Shown piece by piece: positions 31,946 through 42,881 of a stretch of 64,000 nt of DNA; the first letter of the stretch is position 1; every line of letters starts with the position of its first letter. Location of the stretch: the NCBI GenBank assembly GCA_016936535.1, contig JAFGXP010000003.1, positions 1 through 64,000 on the forward strand, written 5' to 3'. Source of the DNA: Thiotrichales bacterium. Its GTDB lineage: Bacteria > Pseudomonadota > Gammaproteobacteria > Thiomicrospirales > Thiomicrospiraceae. The notes under the pieces are model-generated. The model searched no databases. It worked only from the letters and a program-made list of their open reading frames with translations, and was not told the DNA's origin. The translations under genes and the position numbers were made by a program.

Positions 31946-33348
31946 CAGCCGATTTCCTGCACAAAATTAAACAGCGTAGCTGGTAATTTTTGCCCGCTGG
32001 CTTCAAATTTTGCCGCGCAACTGGGACGAATTCCCGTTGACCGGAAACGTCCGCTGACCCGTCCGGTCAGATCGTCATAACGGCTGTCAAAGGTAAACAA
32101 CTCCTGCAGAACCACGTTTTCTTCCTCGACACCAGTGACCTCGGTAATCGATTCAACGCGACGGCGACCATCCTTGCCTCGGTTAACAAAAATAATCAGA
32201 TCTATAGCGCTGGCAATTTGCTTGCGAATCGAGGTTGGCGGAATATCCACCCCGCTTAGGTTAATCATCAACTCTAAACGGGCAATACAGTCGCGCGGCG
32301 AGTTAGCATGGAGTGTAGCCAAAGAGCCGTCATGACCGGTGTTCATCGCTTGCAACATATCTAAAACTTCACCGCCACGCACCTCACCCAACACAATCCG
32401 GTCTGGCCGCATCCGCAATGCGTTTTTAAGCAACTCGCGCTGAGTAACCTCCCCAAATCCTTCCGCATTTGGGGGGCGTGTTTCTAAGCGAACCACATGT
32501 GCCTGCTGCATTCGCAATTCCGCACTGTCTTCAATTGTCACGGTCCGCTCATCCGCGGGAATCAAGCCTGATAACATATTCAGAGTGGTGGTTTTTCCCG
32601 AACCAGTTCCGCCGCACACAATTAAATTCAGACCGGAACGCACTCCCATTTCGAGAAATTGATACATTTGTTCGGTCATACTGCCCAAAGCAATCAAATC
32701 TTTCGCACGAAGATGCTTTTCTGGAAAACGTCGAATTGAGACGCAAATGCCATCCACCGCCAAGGGCGGAATAATAATGTTGATCCGCGAACCATCTGGT
32801 AAACGGGCATCGACCAGCGGTGAGGATTCATCGACTCGACGCCCAGTTAAATAGAGCATACGATCAATTTTATTACGGAGATGTTCTTCACTGATAAAAG
32901 TGACATCCGTCAGCTCAAGTTTGCCGCCACGTTCAACGTAGATTTGGTTAAAGCCGTTAATCAAAATATCAGAGATGGTTGGGTCGGCCAGCAGAGGTTC
33001 AATTGGCCCCAACCCATAAATCTCATCGAGAAGTTCAACGCCAAGTTGACGTACCTCCAACTCCGACAGCGGATAACGCATCTCATTGGCGACTTCACGA
33101 ACCAAGGATTCCAGCCGTGGACGCAATTCTTGACGCGTTTCATTACTGTCAGCCTTATAAAATGCCTCATCATCGGCTGCTTTTTTCTGACAACGTTTTT
33201 TGATTTCAATAAACGTTGAGTTTTTTGCCAATTCAGGTGCCTTAACATTTTTGGAAGTGACCGGAGCCTCCAACGCGCTTTCAGCATTTTTTTCTCTTGG
33301 CAAGGTTCGGTTTAAATCGACTTGTAACAAGCGGTCTCGAATTCCCAT
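31945..33348 (-). CDS. tadA: CpaF/TadA family secretion ATPase
   Basis: [58 protein letters not shown]. Confidence 0.93.
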   Translation of the reverse strand: MGIRDRLLQVDLNRTLPREKNAESALEAPVTSKNVKAPELAKNSTFIEIKKRCQKKAADDEAFYKADSNETRQELRPRLESLVREVANEMRYPLSELEVRQLGVELLDEIYGLGPIEPLLADPTISDILINGFNQIYVERGGKLELTDVTFISEEHLRNKIDRMLYLTGRRVDESSPLVDARLPDGSRINIIIPPLAVDGICVSIRRFPEKHLRAKDLIALGSMTEQMYQFLEMGVRSGLNLIVCGGTGSGKTTTLNMLSGLIPADERTVTIEDSAELRMQQAHVVRLETRPPNAEGFGEVTQRELLKNALRMRPDRIVLGEVRGGEVLDMLQAMNTGHDGSLATLHANSPRDCIARLELMINLSGVDIPPTSIRKQIASAIDLIIFVNRGKDGRRRVESITEVTGVEEENVVLQELFTFDSRYDDLTGRVSGRFRSTGIRPSCAAKFEASGQKLPATLFNFVQEIG

Positions 33349-33365
33349 CTGCGTTCCTCTTGCAC

Positions 33366-34619
33366 TTACGCTTTATTTGTAGCGGTTTTTTTGGTCGAGC
33401 CACTGAGACGATCGAACAGATTCGCCATCTTCTCAATCAGACTGGGTTCCGGTTCCTTACGGGAAAAATCCGGCATTACCAAATCTTCGAGACGAGCCAC
33501 GCCGTTATGCAGAATGTGCGCGAGGCTAAACAGTTGGCGATTGACCGGTGAAGCCGGCTTATAACTGGCAATCAACTCGCCCTCTTTCAAAGAATCGTTA
33601 AAACCTTGATAATCATTGGCCACCCGCAACACGAGATCAATTTCAAAGGCATCAATCACATCGTCCAACATAGCGTCGGTACTGGGCGTACTGCGATTTA
33701 CCACCAACTTCAAAGACTCTCGAACGTAGCCAAGCTTTTGCGCTAATTGAATAGCCGTGTTCACCGCGCGCAGCGCAGAAAGCGAAGGTTCTGTCACTAA
33801 CACAATGTTATCAGCCTCATCCAAACTGCTGAGGGTGCTCTCGGACAAATCAGCCGGTAAATCAATGACCACATGATCAAAATAGCGCCGCAACGATTGA
33901 ACAATCCGCTTAATCAAATCGGCACTTAAGCCTTCCAACTCACTGATATCTGACGGCAACGGCAGTAAATAGAGTCCGGAATCATGACGACTTAGAGAGT
34001 TGTAAATTAAATCTTCATCAAAACGATTAATGTTGTAGAGAAAATCCGTCAGAGTGTAAAGACGCTGATTCTCCATACTCAGGTAAAGCACCGTATCTCC
34101 TAACGGCATATTTAAATCAACCAATACCGTCCGCCCACGGGTTAAATCCGAAATATGAGCCGCCACATTGGTCGCTAGGGCCGTACGCCCCACCCCACCC
34201 TTTAAACTGAAAAAAACCGATACATTTCCGTTTTTGCCTTGGCGACGGCGATCTTGCATATGCAGAATCGACAAGATGTTGAAGACCTCATCGGGACATT
34301 CAATGAACCCCGTTACCCCTTGGTGACTGGCTTCAATCAGAAAATCGACATCTTTTTCCTTTAAGAGAATGTAAATTGCCGTGCCCTTGGCAAGGGTCAG
34401 AATTTCATTGATACGATTGAGCACGGTTTTGTTATCGCCGTCATATTCAATCAACACCAAGCTGATATCGCTTGGCCAAATGTGCGGAACTTCTGCCATC
34501 AGCTCAACACTGAATTTAGAGCGAATGGAGATCGATACAGCTTCGAGCAAATCACGATCAGAACCGACATACAGCGCCTGTTTCAAACTTAACGAAGAGT
34601 TAGTGATAGTGGTCGCCAT
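33366..34619 (-). CDS. tadZ: TadZ/CpaE-like ParA-family protein
   Basis: FFSLKGGVGRTALATNVAAHI deviant Walker A; receiver-like N-terminus; synteny. Confidence 0.85.
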   Translation of the reverse strand: MATTITNSSLSLKQALYVGSDRDLLEAVSISIRSKFSVELMAEVPHIWPSDISLVLIEYDGDNKTVLNRINEILTLAKGTAIYILLKEKDVDFLIEASHQGVTGFIECPDEVFNILSILHMQDRRRQGKNGNVSVFFSLKGGVGRTALATNVAAHISDLTRGRTVLVDLNMPLGDTVLYLSMENQRLYTLTDFLYNINRFDEDLIYNSLSRHDSGLYLLPLPSDISELEGLSADLIKRIVQSLRRYFDHVVIDLPADLSESTLSSLDEADNIVLVTEPSLSALRAVNTAIQLAQKLGYVRESLKLVVNRSTPSTDAMLDDVIDAFEIDLVLRVANDYQGFNDSLKEGELIASYKPASPVNRQLFSLAHILHNGVARLEDLVMPDFSRKEPEPSLIEKMANLFDRLSGSTKKTATNKA

Positions 34620-36220
34620 TAAGGTGTCTCCAGTCCAATTTTGCTTGAAATTGCCGGTATCGCTCTCTGATTTTCAGGCAGCATTTCTACGACCTTACCC
34701 ATCCAAAAACCGTCAGATACGGAAGGCGCACGCATGTTTTCGCCCGGCAGGATAATTTTATCGCCATCTTGAATCGGCTCAACAAAGGTGGGCGTGACCA
34801 AAATCGCCAGTTCGGTTTGATCCTTCTCGAAATTGGTTGAGCGGAAAAGCGCGCCAAGCACCGGAATATCGCCTAATAACGGAATTTTAGAAACCGAACT
34901 TTGAATGCTGTCTTGAATCAAACCACCAATGACAAAGCTCTGTCCTGGTTGCAGAGTTACGGTTGTTTTAGCCCGACGTGAACGGAAACCGGGCTGAACC
35001 AAGCCCCCGCTTTCAGCTCCCGCGCTGAAATCAATGTTGGAAATTTCTGGCGCTACCGTCATTTGAATTTCACCCGACTCGGTAATCACTGGGCTAAAGC
35101 GTAACCGCACCCCAAACTCTTTATATTGCACCGTTACCGCGTTTTCGTTTTGCGATACCGGAATTGGCACCTCGCCCCCCACTAAGAATTCTGCGGTTTC
35201 ACCGGATTGCACAATTAACTCAGGACGCGCCAAAACGCGCGCCAAATTATTGCCTTCCAATACCGAGAGCACCCCAAACATATTGCTACCAGAACGATTA
35301 ATCCCTAACTGAAAGGCTTGGCCCGCCAAGGGAACATTCAGACTGGTAATACTGGACATTAAATTCAACAAATAGTTACCCGAAGTGTCAGAGCCAGGTG
35401 GCAAAATACCGCTGCGAGTATTGCGATTGCCAAAGATGAAACCGCTCTGGAAAGGATTTCCTTTAACCACTTCGGCAACGCGAACCTCGAGCTTCACCTC
35501 TTGAGGACCCGAAATTTTGATCATATTCACCACACTCACACCAAGCGCGGAAACCACTGATTGAATGCGTTTTTTCTGTGCTTGATTCGGGACTTCGCCG
35601 GTCAATAACACCATGTAATTACCGGCTGTGCCTGACACACTGCTGCTGCCAACACTCTGTTGCGTTTGCAAGACTTCCTGATCTTGGCGCGCACTGTTGG
35701 ATAATTGCCCTTCACCGTCAATTTGATTGCCAACCTCATCCACTTGGCGACGCAGATTGCTGTTAGCCTCTACCCACACTCGACGAATTTCGTACTGAAC
35801 GGTTCCGGCGGGATTCAATTTACCCAACAGTTCTTTCAAGGTTTTGTCAATTTGTGCTTTTTGCTGAGGGTTCTCTTGAACTTCAACCAGGTAGCGAACA
35901 CTTTTATTTGGCTGATCACGAAAGGTAATAAACAACTCTGTTTTGCCGACCGTTTTACCGCTGAGCAGCAGCTCATTGCCGCTTACGACCTGTAAACTGG
36001 CAATCTCTGGATTCGCCACCATCACCCGCTTAATCGGCTTTTTAAGATTTAAAACGGTTGATTCACTTTGATTGACACTAAAGTTCAATGCATTCGGATT
36101 GACCGCTTGCGCGGCATAAACCGTATTGGCACCCAAGATAGCGAGGGGTGGCAGGAGGGCCAAGGCAAAAAGTGCACGGCTAAAAAAAGAAGAAGATTTG
36201 ACTGTTATTATTTTTTTCAT
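34619..36220 (-). CDS. rcpA: Type II/III secretin-family RcpA/CpaC
   Basis: VNQSESTVLNLKKPIKRVMVANPEIASLQVVSGNELLLSGKTVGKTEL; secretin core VQSGETAEFLVGGEVPIPV...LQPGQSFVIGGLIQ. Confidence 0.9.
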   Translation of the reverse strand: MKKIITVKSSSFFSRALFALALLPPLAILGANTVYAAQAVNPNALNFSVNQSESTVLNLKKPIKRVMVANPEIASLQVVSGNELLLSGKTVGKTELFITFRDQPNKSVRYLVEVQENPQQKAQIDKTLKELLGKLNPAGTVQYEIRRVWVEANSNLRRQVDEVGNQIDGEGQLSNSARQDQEVLQTQQSVGSSSVSGTAGNYMVLLTGEVPNQAQKKRIQSVVSALGVSVVNMIKISGPQEVKLEVRVAEVVKGNPFQSGFIFGNRNTRSGILPPGSDTSGNYLLNLMSSITSLNVPLAGQAFQLGINRSGSNMFGVLSVLEGNNLARVLARPELIVQSGETAEFLVGGEVPIPVSQNENAVTVQYKEFGVRLRFSPVITESGEIQMTVAPEISNIDFSAGAESGGLVQPGFRSRRAKTTVTLQPGQSFVIGGLIQDSIQSSVSKIPLLGDIPVLGALFRSTNFEKDQTELAILVTPTFVEPIQDGDKIILPGENMRAPSVSDGFWMGKVVEMLPENQRAIPAISSKIGLETP

Positions 36221-37131
36221 TATTGCACCTTCACCTTTTCAACCACGCCACCTTGTAATAACTCAATGGTTTGTCGTTCACTCTTAGCGGGAACGCCGGT
36301 AGGCGCTTGTTTTAAACTCTCAATCACTTTTAAATTCACGCCATCACTGTCTTTTACTTCCGCATCGGTTTTATTACGCAACAACAACTGTACCGTTCCC
36401 ACTTTCATCGCGAGCGCTAGCTCTTCGGCCTGCTGCAAAGCCACATGCAAAGCCACCATCGAATTACGCTGTACAGTCTCGTCTTGCTTGCCACCAGACT
36501 GTTCGGTTTTTTCCACCTCATTTTGCGGCTTGAAACGACTGGCTTGGCCAATCGACAATACTTCAATGTTTTGCAGAATAATGCGACTGATTAAACGGTC
36601 ACCACTGGCACTCGGAAAAACACTTAGCACATCAACATGATCACCGGGCATCAAAATCCCCAAAAGACCACTCTCAGCCGAAACCGGAACCCGCATCGCG
36701 CGCATACCTGGATCAACTAAAGCTCCCACCCCTTCAATAATTGGGGCTTGAGGATCATCGGCTTTCAACTGAAATTTACGCGCAAAAAACCATTCACCGG
36801 CAAAGATATCGGCACCAATCACCTTGCCAACGACTTGTTCGGGCTTGGCAAAAACGTCTTTTAAAACAATCCCCTCTTTGGCAATCATCAACACCTGCAC
36901 ATCATCCGTTTCGACCTTTTCACCCCGAAAAAGATCTCGACTGGCCACCAATACTGGAGCCAATTCCGGCTTCTCGACCACCTTAATGGTCTTAACTGGC
37001 AAATTGCTTTGCGCATCGGCAATACGTTTTTCAATGTACGCATAGACCAAGACCGCAACCGCAATGGCCGACACCAAGGCCACGCTGTATAGGATGAGAT
37101 CACTTCGGGAAACTTTCATATTGAAATGCAC
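36220..37131 (-). CDS. rcpC: Flp pilus assembly protein RcpC/CpaB
   Basis: ASRDLFRGEKVETDDVQVL; MRAMRVPVSAESGLLGILMPGDHVDVL (SAF/RcpC). Confidence 0.9.
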   Translation of the reverse strand: MHFNMKVSRSDLILYSVALVSAIAVAVLVYAYIEKRIADAQSNLPVKTIKVVEKPELAPVLVASRDLFRGEKVETDDVQVLMIAKEGIVLKDVFAKPEQVVGKVIGADIFAGEWFFARKFQLKADDPQAPIIEGVGALVDPGMRAMRVPVSAESGLLGILMPGDHVDVLSVFPSASGDRLISRIILQNIEVLSIGQASRFKPQNEVEKTEQSGGKQDETVQRNSMVALHVALQQAEELALAMKVGTVQLLLRNKTDAEVKDSDGVNLKVIESLKQAPTGVPAKSERQTIELLQGGVVEKVKVQ

Positions 37132-37189
37132 TTTTTTGTAAAACCGTCTTGCCCAGCACAGGCAATACGGTTTGAAGTTGAGAGACGAT

Positions 37190-37699
37190 TTAGTTGTTTT
37201 GACAACTGGCTTTGATGCTGATCACCGTATCCACTTGAATTGGCAACAACTGATTTAAAAAGCCAGGCAAAATTAAGGAGTTAGCGGTACCGTCAAAGCG
37301 TACCAAATATAAGTCGAAATTAGATTCTGTTTGCGCCGTGACGGTAACGCGCCCCGGATCACTCTGCAACATCTCAACCCGTTTTTGTTCAAGCGCACTT
37401 TGCACCAAAGCAAGCATCGAATCATTACTGCCAACCGGAATCCGAACCGTGCCGTTATCACAGAATGCATAGAGAACATTTGCAGGCACTGCTTGGCCTT
37501 CTTCAAGCTGCGAAACCGCCTGAACCTCATCGATAATCGTAAGATGCAAATCGGTTAACACATCGTTCACCAAAATGCTGTTCATCGCGTAAGAAAGTGT
37601 TTCGATAATGAAGAGCACCACACCGACTAGAATCGGCAAGACATAAGCCGTTTCTAACATCATCGCGCCCTGCTGCTTCGCAAGCTTAGGTAGCATCAT
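37190..37699 (-). CDS. TadE/F-like pseudopilin
   Basis: N-terminal QQGAMMLETAYVLPILVGVVLFIIETLSYAMNS, class IV pseudopilin-type segment; in tad cluster. Confidence 0.72.
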   Translation of the reverse strand: MMLPKLAKQQGAMMLETAYVLPILVGVVLFIIETLSYAMNSILVNDVLTDLHLTIIDEVQAVSQLEEGQAVPANVLYAFCDNGTVRIPVGSNDSMLALVQSALEQKRVEMLQSDPGRVTVTAQTESNFDLYLVRFDGTANSLILPGFLNQLLPIQVDTVISIKASCQNN

Positions 37700-37720
37700 A
37701 CCCTTATGCCTTGGTAACCA

Positions 37721-37936
37721 TTACTGAGCAGGAGCAGCAGGCTGAATTTGCCCTACAGCATCCTCAACCGCTCCCGTAATTGCGGTTCCAACCGTGCCTC
37801 CATCGGTGCCACCAAACAGAACAAAGGCAACAACCGCCACCCCAGCAATAACCAAGGCATACTCAATCATTGAGGCGCCTTTTTGTTTTTTAATTTCACG
37901 ATTTTTTAAAAGTTGTAAAACACGTTTTTCATTCAT
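37721..37936 (-). CDS. flp: Flp family type IVb pilin
   Basis: KQKGASMIEYALVIAGVAVVAFVLF Flp processing site and hydrophobic core; likely ATG 37936 (ORF to 37990). Confidence 0.88.
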   Translation of the reverse strand: MNEKRVLQLLKNREIKKQKGASMIEYALVIAGVAVVAFVLFGGTDGGTVGTAITGAVEDAVGQIQPAAPAQ

Positions 37937-38158
37937 TTTAAGAATCCTTTTTTGAGTGTTAACTTGACCAAGAAGGCAGAAATTATGCAATGAAAACTGT
38001 CATAAAAAGTCAAGAATTGATTACGCATGTAAATTTTTACCAATTTAACATCAAATTACAATTTAAATTTTCTTTACCCTAGTAATCTGACTTAGCATCA
38101 TTTATTAAGCGATTCGCTGGCCGCCAACTCAGATTGACGACCAAAATCACTACCTGTT

Positions 38159-38656
38159 TTACATCATTTCCAAATCTTCAATCACTTTACCAACACCCTG
38201 AATCGCGCAAGCTTCGTCATCCATTCCATCGGGTGCACCGCTGACGCCAACCGCACCGTACATCTTACCACCGGCTTCAATTGGGGTAGAACCCGCCATA
38301 AAAGCCAAACCTTCACCCATGGTTTGTAGCGGGCTTTTCGCGCGATCCCCTAATTGCGACCCCTTTACATTAAACATTACTGCAGTATAGGCTTTTTTCT
38401 GGCTAATACTTAACGAAACCGGCGGTGCAATCGTGTCACGTAACTGCGCTTGCACGATGCCATTGCGATCAACCACCGTTACGCTGATTGGAATGCCTTT
38501 TTCTCGGCAAGCTTCAATCGCACCCATCGCAATCTTATTGGCAACATCCAGCGACAGCCGCGCGACATTCACCACCATCGGTTCTTCGGCTTGCACAGGC
38601 AGCACCGCCGAAAAAGCGCTCAATGCAAACAAACCTACCGCAAATTTTTTAAGCAT
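38159..38656 (-). CDS. GlcG/HbpS-family heme-binding-like periplasmic protein
   Basis: Signal peptide MLKKFAVGLFALSAFSAVLPVQA; VTVVDRNGIVQAQLRDTIAPPVSLSISQKKAYTA; GGKMYGAVGVSGAPDGMDDEAC. Confidence 0.85.
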   Translation of the reverse strand: MLKKFAVGLFALSAFSAVLPVQAEEPMVVNVARLSLDVANKIAMGAIEACREKGIPISVTVVDRNGIVQAQLRDTIAPPVSLSISQKKAYTAVMFNVKGSQLGDRAKSPLQTMGEGLAFMAGSTPIEAGGKMYGAVGVSGAPDGMDDEACAIQGVGKVIEDLEMM

Positions 38657-39479
38657 TTTTTTCTCCTCAATATTGGAAGCCTTAGCGAAAGGATCAAGTT
38701 GATGCTTTCACTTGAAAATTCAGAGACGGATTGCCTCAGACGAACCCTTGTTAGTATACGAGCCAGAAAACCGCAAACTAATAACAAATACTTAGTCTAA
38801 GATAAAATTTAATTTTAGCTTAGACGCGGATTCAGCTACCGAGTGACACTGACAGAACTAACTGCCAATAGCATTGGCATCAAGACAGCAGTTGAAGCCG
38901 ATACTCTCACCAAGGGATTCAATATCTTAGAAAAGTGCTATCACAGGCATTACGCTGTATGTTTGACGATGGCTCATCGGATTGAAAAGTTGCCAACGCC
39001 AAAAAAGCAAGCGGCGAAAAATCATCTCGATTTTGATTATCAGAATCGAGTTCTTCCACAAATCTTCTACAAAATTTAAGCCTCAATTATTTAAGACCCA
39101 GTTTTTCGGTGGTGCATTACGCTATTCATCAATATATTAGGGCTGCACTCGCAATGTAAATTGGATTTTCAAATCCTATTTTTCAAAATCGCGGATTCAA
39201 TCCGATAGTAATTTATACAACATTAAGGGATTTTAAATTCAAAAAATACGCTGAAAATAATGCATTGAACCCAAATGTTAAACAATAAGTAGTAAATTCT
39301 GTAAAACGACTCTATTACCAGAAAATAAAGAAAGACATACATCAAAATTTAAATAAATCGGTTGATTTTAAGTCTTATAAATCGTCAAGACTTCTCTAAT
39401 TTACGCTGTGCTCTTCTTATCAAAATAAGCATAAAAAATTCATAATCTGAAAAAAGTCTTCCATCCTGAAATGCTGAAT

Positions 39480-39518
39480 AAAAAAACCCCAGGTTGCAAG
39501 CAAACTGGGGTGTTTTTA
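39480..39518 (-). terminator. Rho-independent terminator downstream of the RND permease
   Basis: Minus strand aaaaaCACCCCAGTTTgcttgcAACCTGGGGttttttt. Confidence 0.85.
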
Positions 39519-39536
39519 AATCACTGATGCGGTAAA

Positions 39537-42500
39537 TCAGTTTTGTGCTTTGGCTAGAGCCTCTTGTTGCTTAACGCCGCCATGCCATTGCCAGATGTAG
39601 TACATCAACGGAATCACCAAGAGCGTGAGGACTGTTGAAGAGAGGGTACCGAAAATCAATGCCACGGCCAGACCACCAAAGACGGGATCGGTAATCATAA
39701 TCATCGACCCAAAGATAATGGCCAGAGCGGTCAGTAGAATTGGACGGAAACGCACCTTACCAGCCTGAATAACCGCATCTTTCAAGGGCTTCCCTTCAGC
39801 ACGGTACTCTAGGATGAAGTCAATTAACAGCAAGGAGTTACGTACAACAATTCCCGCCAAAGCAATAACCCCAATCATTGAAGTTGCGGTAAAAGCTTGA
39901 TCGGTCAACCAATGGCCAGGGAAAACCCCAATCATGGTTAAAGGAATCGCCCCCATTACAATTACAGGCATCATGAAAGATTTGTAATAGCCCACTAGAA
40001 TCAAATAGATAAAGATCAACGCCACAATAAAGGCAGAACCCATGTCACGGAAAACATCTAGGGTTAGACGCATTTCACCGCCCCACAACAAGGTGTAGTC
40101 CATCACATCTTTCGGTTCTGCTTGCACAAAACCGAGGTTTGCGGTTTGGAAGGTCACTCCTGAATTTGGCAAAGTCACCTGATCCAACATTTTATCCAGC
40201 GATAGAATCGCATAGACTGGGCTAGACTGAAGTAACTCCCCACCCACCATGACCATCCGGTGTTGATCGCGGGTCATAATCGGTTTGGCACGCGGAATTT
40301 CTACCACTGTGGCAATCGCGGACAAAGGTACGATCTCTTCCGCACGCGATTGGACGCGCAATGACAGAATCTGCTCTGGCACGGTACGTTCTGAGCGCGG
40401 TAAACGCACAATGATGTTTACCGGTTCGCGAACATTGTCCAGGTGCATATAGCCAAGTTCAAAACCGCTAATATAATCACGCAACATTTTACTGACTTGG
40501 GCAGGAGCAACCCCTAACAAGTTAGCCTGCTCACGGTCAATTAAAACTTCATAGGTCATGGAATCTTCGGTAACCGAATCATCGATGTTAATCAAGCCGT
40601 AAACCTGCTCAAATTTTTCACGAACTTCAGCAGATGCCTGACGCAGCTTTTCATAATCAGGGCCATACAACTCAGCCATAATCTGCGTCGTGACCGGCGG
40701 TCCTGGTGGCGTTTCATAGAGCTTGATATTGACGTCAGGAAAGACCTTACGCAGGGAATTTAAAGAGGCATCCAAGCGTTGAACCACTTCATGCGACGAA
40801 ACTGAACGCATACTCTTATCTACTAGGTTGACTCGAATTTGCGCAAAATTGCTGCCTTGCTTAATTAAGTCTCCACGTACCAGTGCGGCAAAATCAATCG
40901 GGGCTGGCAAGCCCAAATAAACATTGTAATCCGTGACAAATTCGGTGGTTGACAAGAGACTACCCAAGTGGCGCACCACACGATCTGTCGCTTCCATCGC
41001 CGTACCTTCCGGCATGTCAACTTGCACTAAGAAGCTGCTGGTGTTGTCGTAAGGCAACATCTTGACTTCCACGCCCGCAGGATGAAGCGGATTGTTCATT
41101 CCGTCTTCACGCAGAAATTGCAAGGCTGGTTGCAACATCGAACCGATCAACGCAACCAAAACCACAAACAAGAAAATATTACGTTTGGTACGAGATTCAA
41201 TCATCGGCACAATGGTTTTGACATACAACTTTTGCATCCAATCGTCTTGTTGCGGATGATGCGTTTCTGAGCTTTCGCGCGCTTGCATCTCTTTAATGGC
41301 TTTTTTACCTAAAAAGCGATAAGCCGCGTAAGGCACCAAAATATAAGCAATCACCAAGGAGGCAATCATCGCGACCGGAACGTTAAAAGGAATTGGTGCC
41401 ATAAATGGCCCCATCATTCCGGTAACGAACAACATTGGAATAAACGCCAAAATAACAGCAATGGTTGCCACGTTGGTCGGATTACCAATCTCATTGGTGG
41501 CCTTAATCAGCACCTCGTCAAACTTTTCCGGGTCAAAACCATCGTGAATATGACGATGGATGTTTTCAATGACCACAATTGCCGCATCGACAAGCAAACC
41601 GAGTGACAAAATCAGCGCAAACAGCGTAATTCGGTTAATGGTTTGATCGGCAATCATGCCAATAAACAACACTACAAACAGAATCAACGGCACCGTCAGA
41701 GTGACAATTCCAGCTTCGCGCCAGCCAAGGAACAACACGAGAATGATGATAACTGAACCGACCGCAATGCCTAAATGCTCCATCAATAAATTCACAGCCG
41801 CATTGGCTTTTTCGCCATCATTACGCGTGACCACCACATCAACATTCTGCGGAATCACGGCTTTTTTCAGTAACTCAAGTTGTTCAAGCACCGAATCGGC
41901 CACTTCAACCGCGTTGGTGCCGGGTTTTTTTGCAATGGAAATCGTCACGGCAGCCTGTTCGCCACGAGCGAACACCGATGCATTGGGTCCAAAGCCAATT
42001 CGCGTGTGCGTATCGACTTCTTTAGGGCCATCTTCAACGCGAGCAATATCTCGCAAATACAGCAAGCGACCATTCTCTGCACCAATCACAATGCTGCCTA
42101 CATCGTCGGCATTCCCCAGGTATCCGTTGACGCGCACCAAATGCTCTTGATTGTTATTGACAATCGCACCAATCGGCACTGAAACGTTAGAGCCGGTCAG
42201 CATTTCGCTGATTTGCTCCAGCGACAACCCAGTCAAAGCAATTTTTTGTGCATCTAACCAAACGTTAATCGCACGCTGTTCGCCACCAACCACATCGGTA
42301 AAAGAAACACCTGGCAAATTACGAATGTTCTCAACCAACTTGAGCGAAATATCCCGCAGATCGTAACCAGAGAGTTCGGTGGAGGTTACTGCCAAGGTCA
42401 TAATCGGGACATCATCAACGTTGATCGGCTTGACCAAAGGCTGCTGTGTATCCGGCGGCATCTTATCCATGTTTTGCATAATCTGGTTATAGACTTTAAC

Positions 42501-42869
42501 CAAACTATCGACTTGATTCTCACCCACTTCAAATTGAACAGTGACCACACCAAAATCGTTGGACGCATAGCCAAAGGTATGATCCACGCCAGGCAGGGCG
42601 CCTAAAATGGTCTCCAAAGGTTTGACCACCATGTTTTCCACTTCTTGCGGTGTTGCCCCCCCTTTTGGCACCATAATGTTCGCGGCCGGGACGACAATTT
42701 GCGGATTGTATTCACGCGGAGTTACCACATAAGCCAAGATACCGGCTAGGGTAATCGCAATCACAATCATCATCGTGATTTTGGAGTGAATAAACGCTTT
42801 GGCCAGCTTACCGGCAATGTTTAACTCGGCAGTCCCCGCAGCATGGGATGGTTTTGCATTCTCAGCCAT
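39537..42869 (-). CDS. Efflux RND transporter permease subunit
   Basis: 1110-aa AcrB-type fold; IMVPKGGATPQEVENMVVKPLE; LGLLVDAAIVVIENIHRHI; duplicate RND halves. Confidence 0.93.
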   Translation of the reverse strand: MAENAKPSHAAGTAELNIAGKLAKAFIHSKITMMIVIAITLAGILAYVVTPREYNPQIVVPAANIMVPKGGATPQEVENMVVKPLETILGALPGVDHTFGYASNDFGVVTVQFEVGENQVDSLVKVYNQIMQNMDKMPPDTQQPLVKPINVDDVPIMTLAVTSTELSGYDLRDISLKLVENIRNLPGVSFTDVVGGEQRAINVWLDAQKIALTGLSLEQISEMLTGSNVSVPIGAIVNNNQEHLVRVNGYLGNADDVGSIVIGAENGRLLYLRDIARVEDGPKEVDTHTRIGFGPNASVFARGEQAAVTISIAKKPGTNAVEVADSVLEQLELLKKAVIPQNVDVVVTRNDGEKANAAVNLLMEHLGIAVGSVIIILVLFLGWREAGIVTLTVPLILFVVLFIGMIADQTINRITLFALILSLGLLVDAAIVVIENIHRHIHDGFDPEKFDEVLIKATNEIGNPTNVATIAVILAFIPMLFVTGMMGPFMAPIPFNVPVAMIASLVIAYILVPYAAYRFLGKKAIKEMQARESSETHHPQQDDWMQKLYVKTIVPMIESRTKRNIFLFVVLVALIGSMLQPALQFLREDGMNNPLHPAGVEVKMLPYDNTSSFLVQVDMPEGTAMEATDRVVRHLGSLLSTTEFVTDYNVYLGLPAPIDFAALVRGDLIKQGSNFAQIRVNLVDKSMRSVSSHEVVQRLDASLNSLRKVFPDVNIKLYETPPGPPVTTQIMAELYGPDYEKLRQASAEVREKFEQVYGLINIDDSVTEDSMTYEVLIDREQANLLGVAPAQVSKMLRDYISGFELGYMHLDNVREPVNIIVRLPRSERTVPEQILSLRVQSRAEEIVPLSAIATVVEIPRAKPIMTRDQHRMVMVGGELLQSSPVYAILSLDKMLDQVTLPNSGVTFQTANLGFVQAEPKDVMDYTLLWGGEMRLTLDVFRDMGSAFIVALIFIYLILVGYYKSFMMPVIVMGAIPLTMIGVFPGHWLTDQAFTATSMIGVIALAGIVVRNSLLLIDFILEYRAEGKPLKDAVIQAGKVRFRPILLTALAIIFGSMIMITDPVFGGLAVALIFGTLSSTVLTLLVIPLMYYIWQWHGGVKQQEALAKAQN

Positions 42870-42881
42870 TCAAACTCTCCA

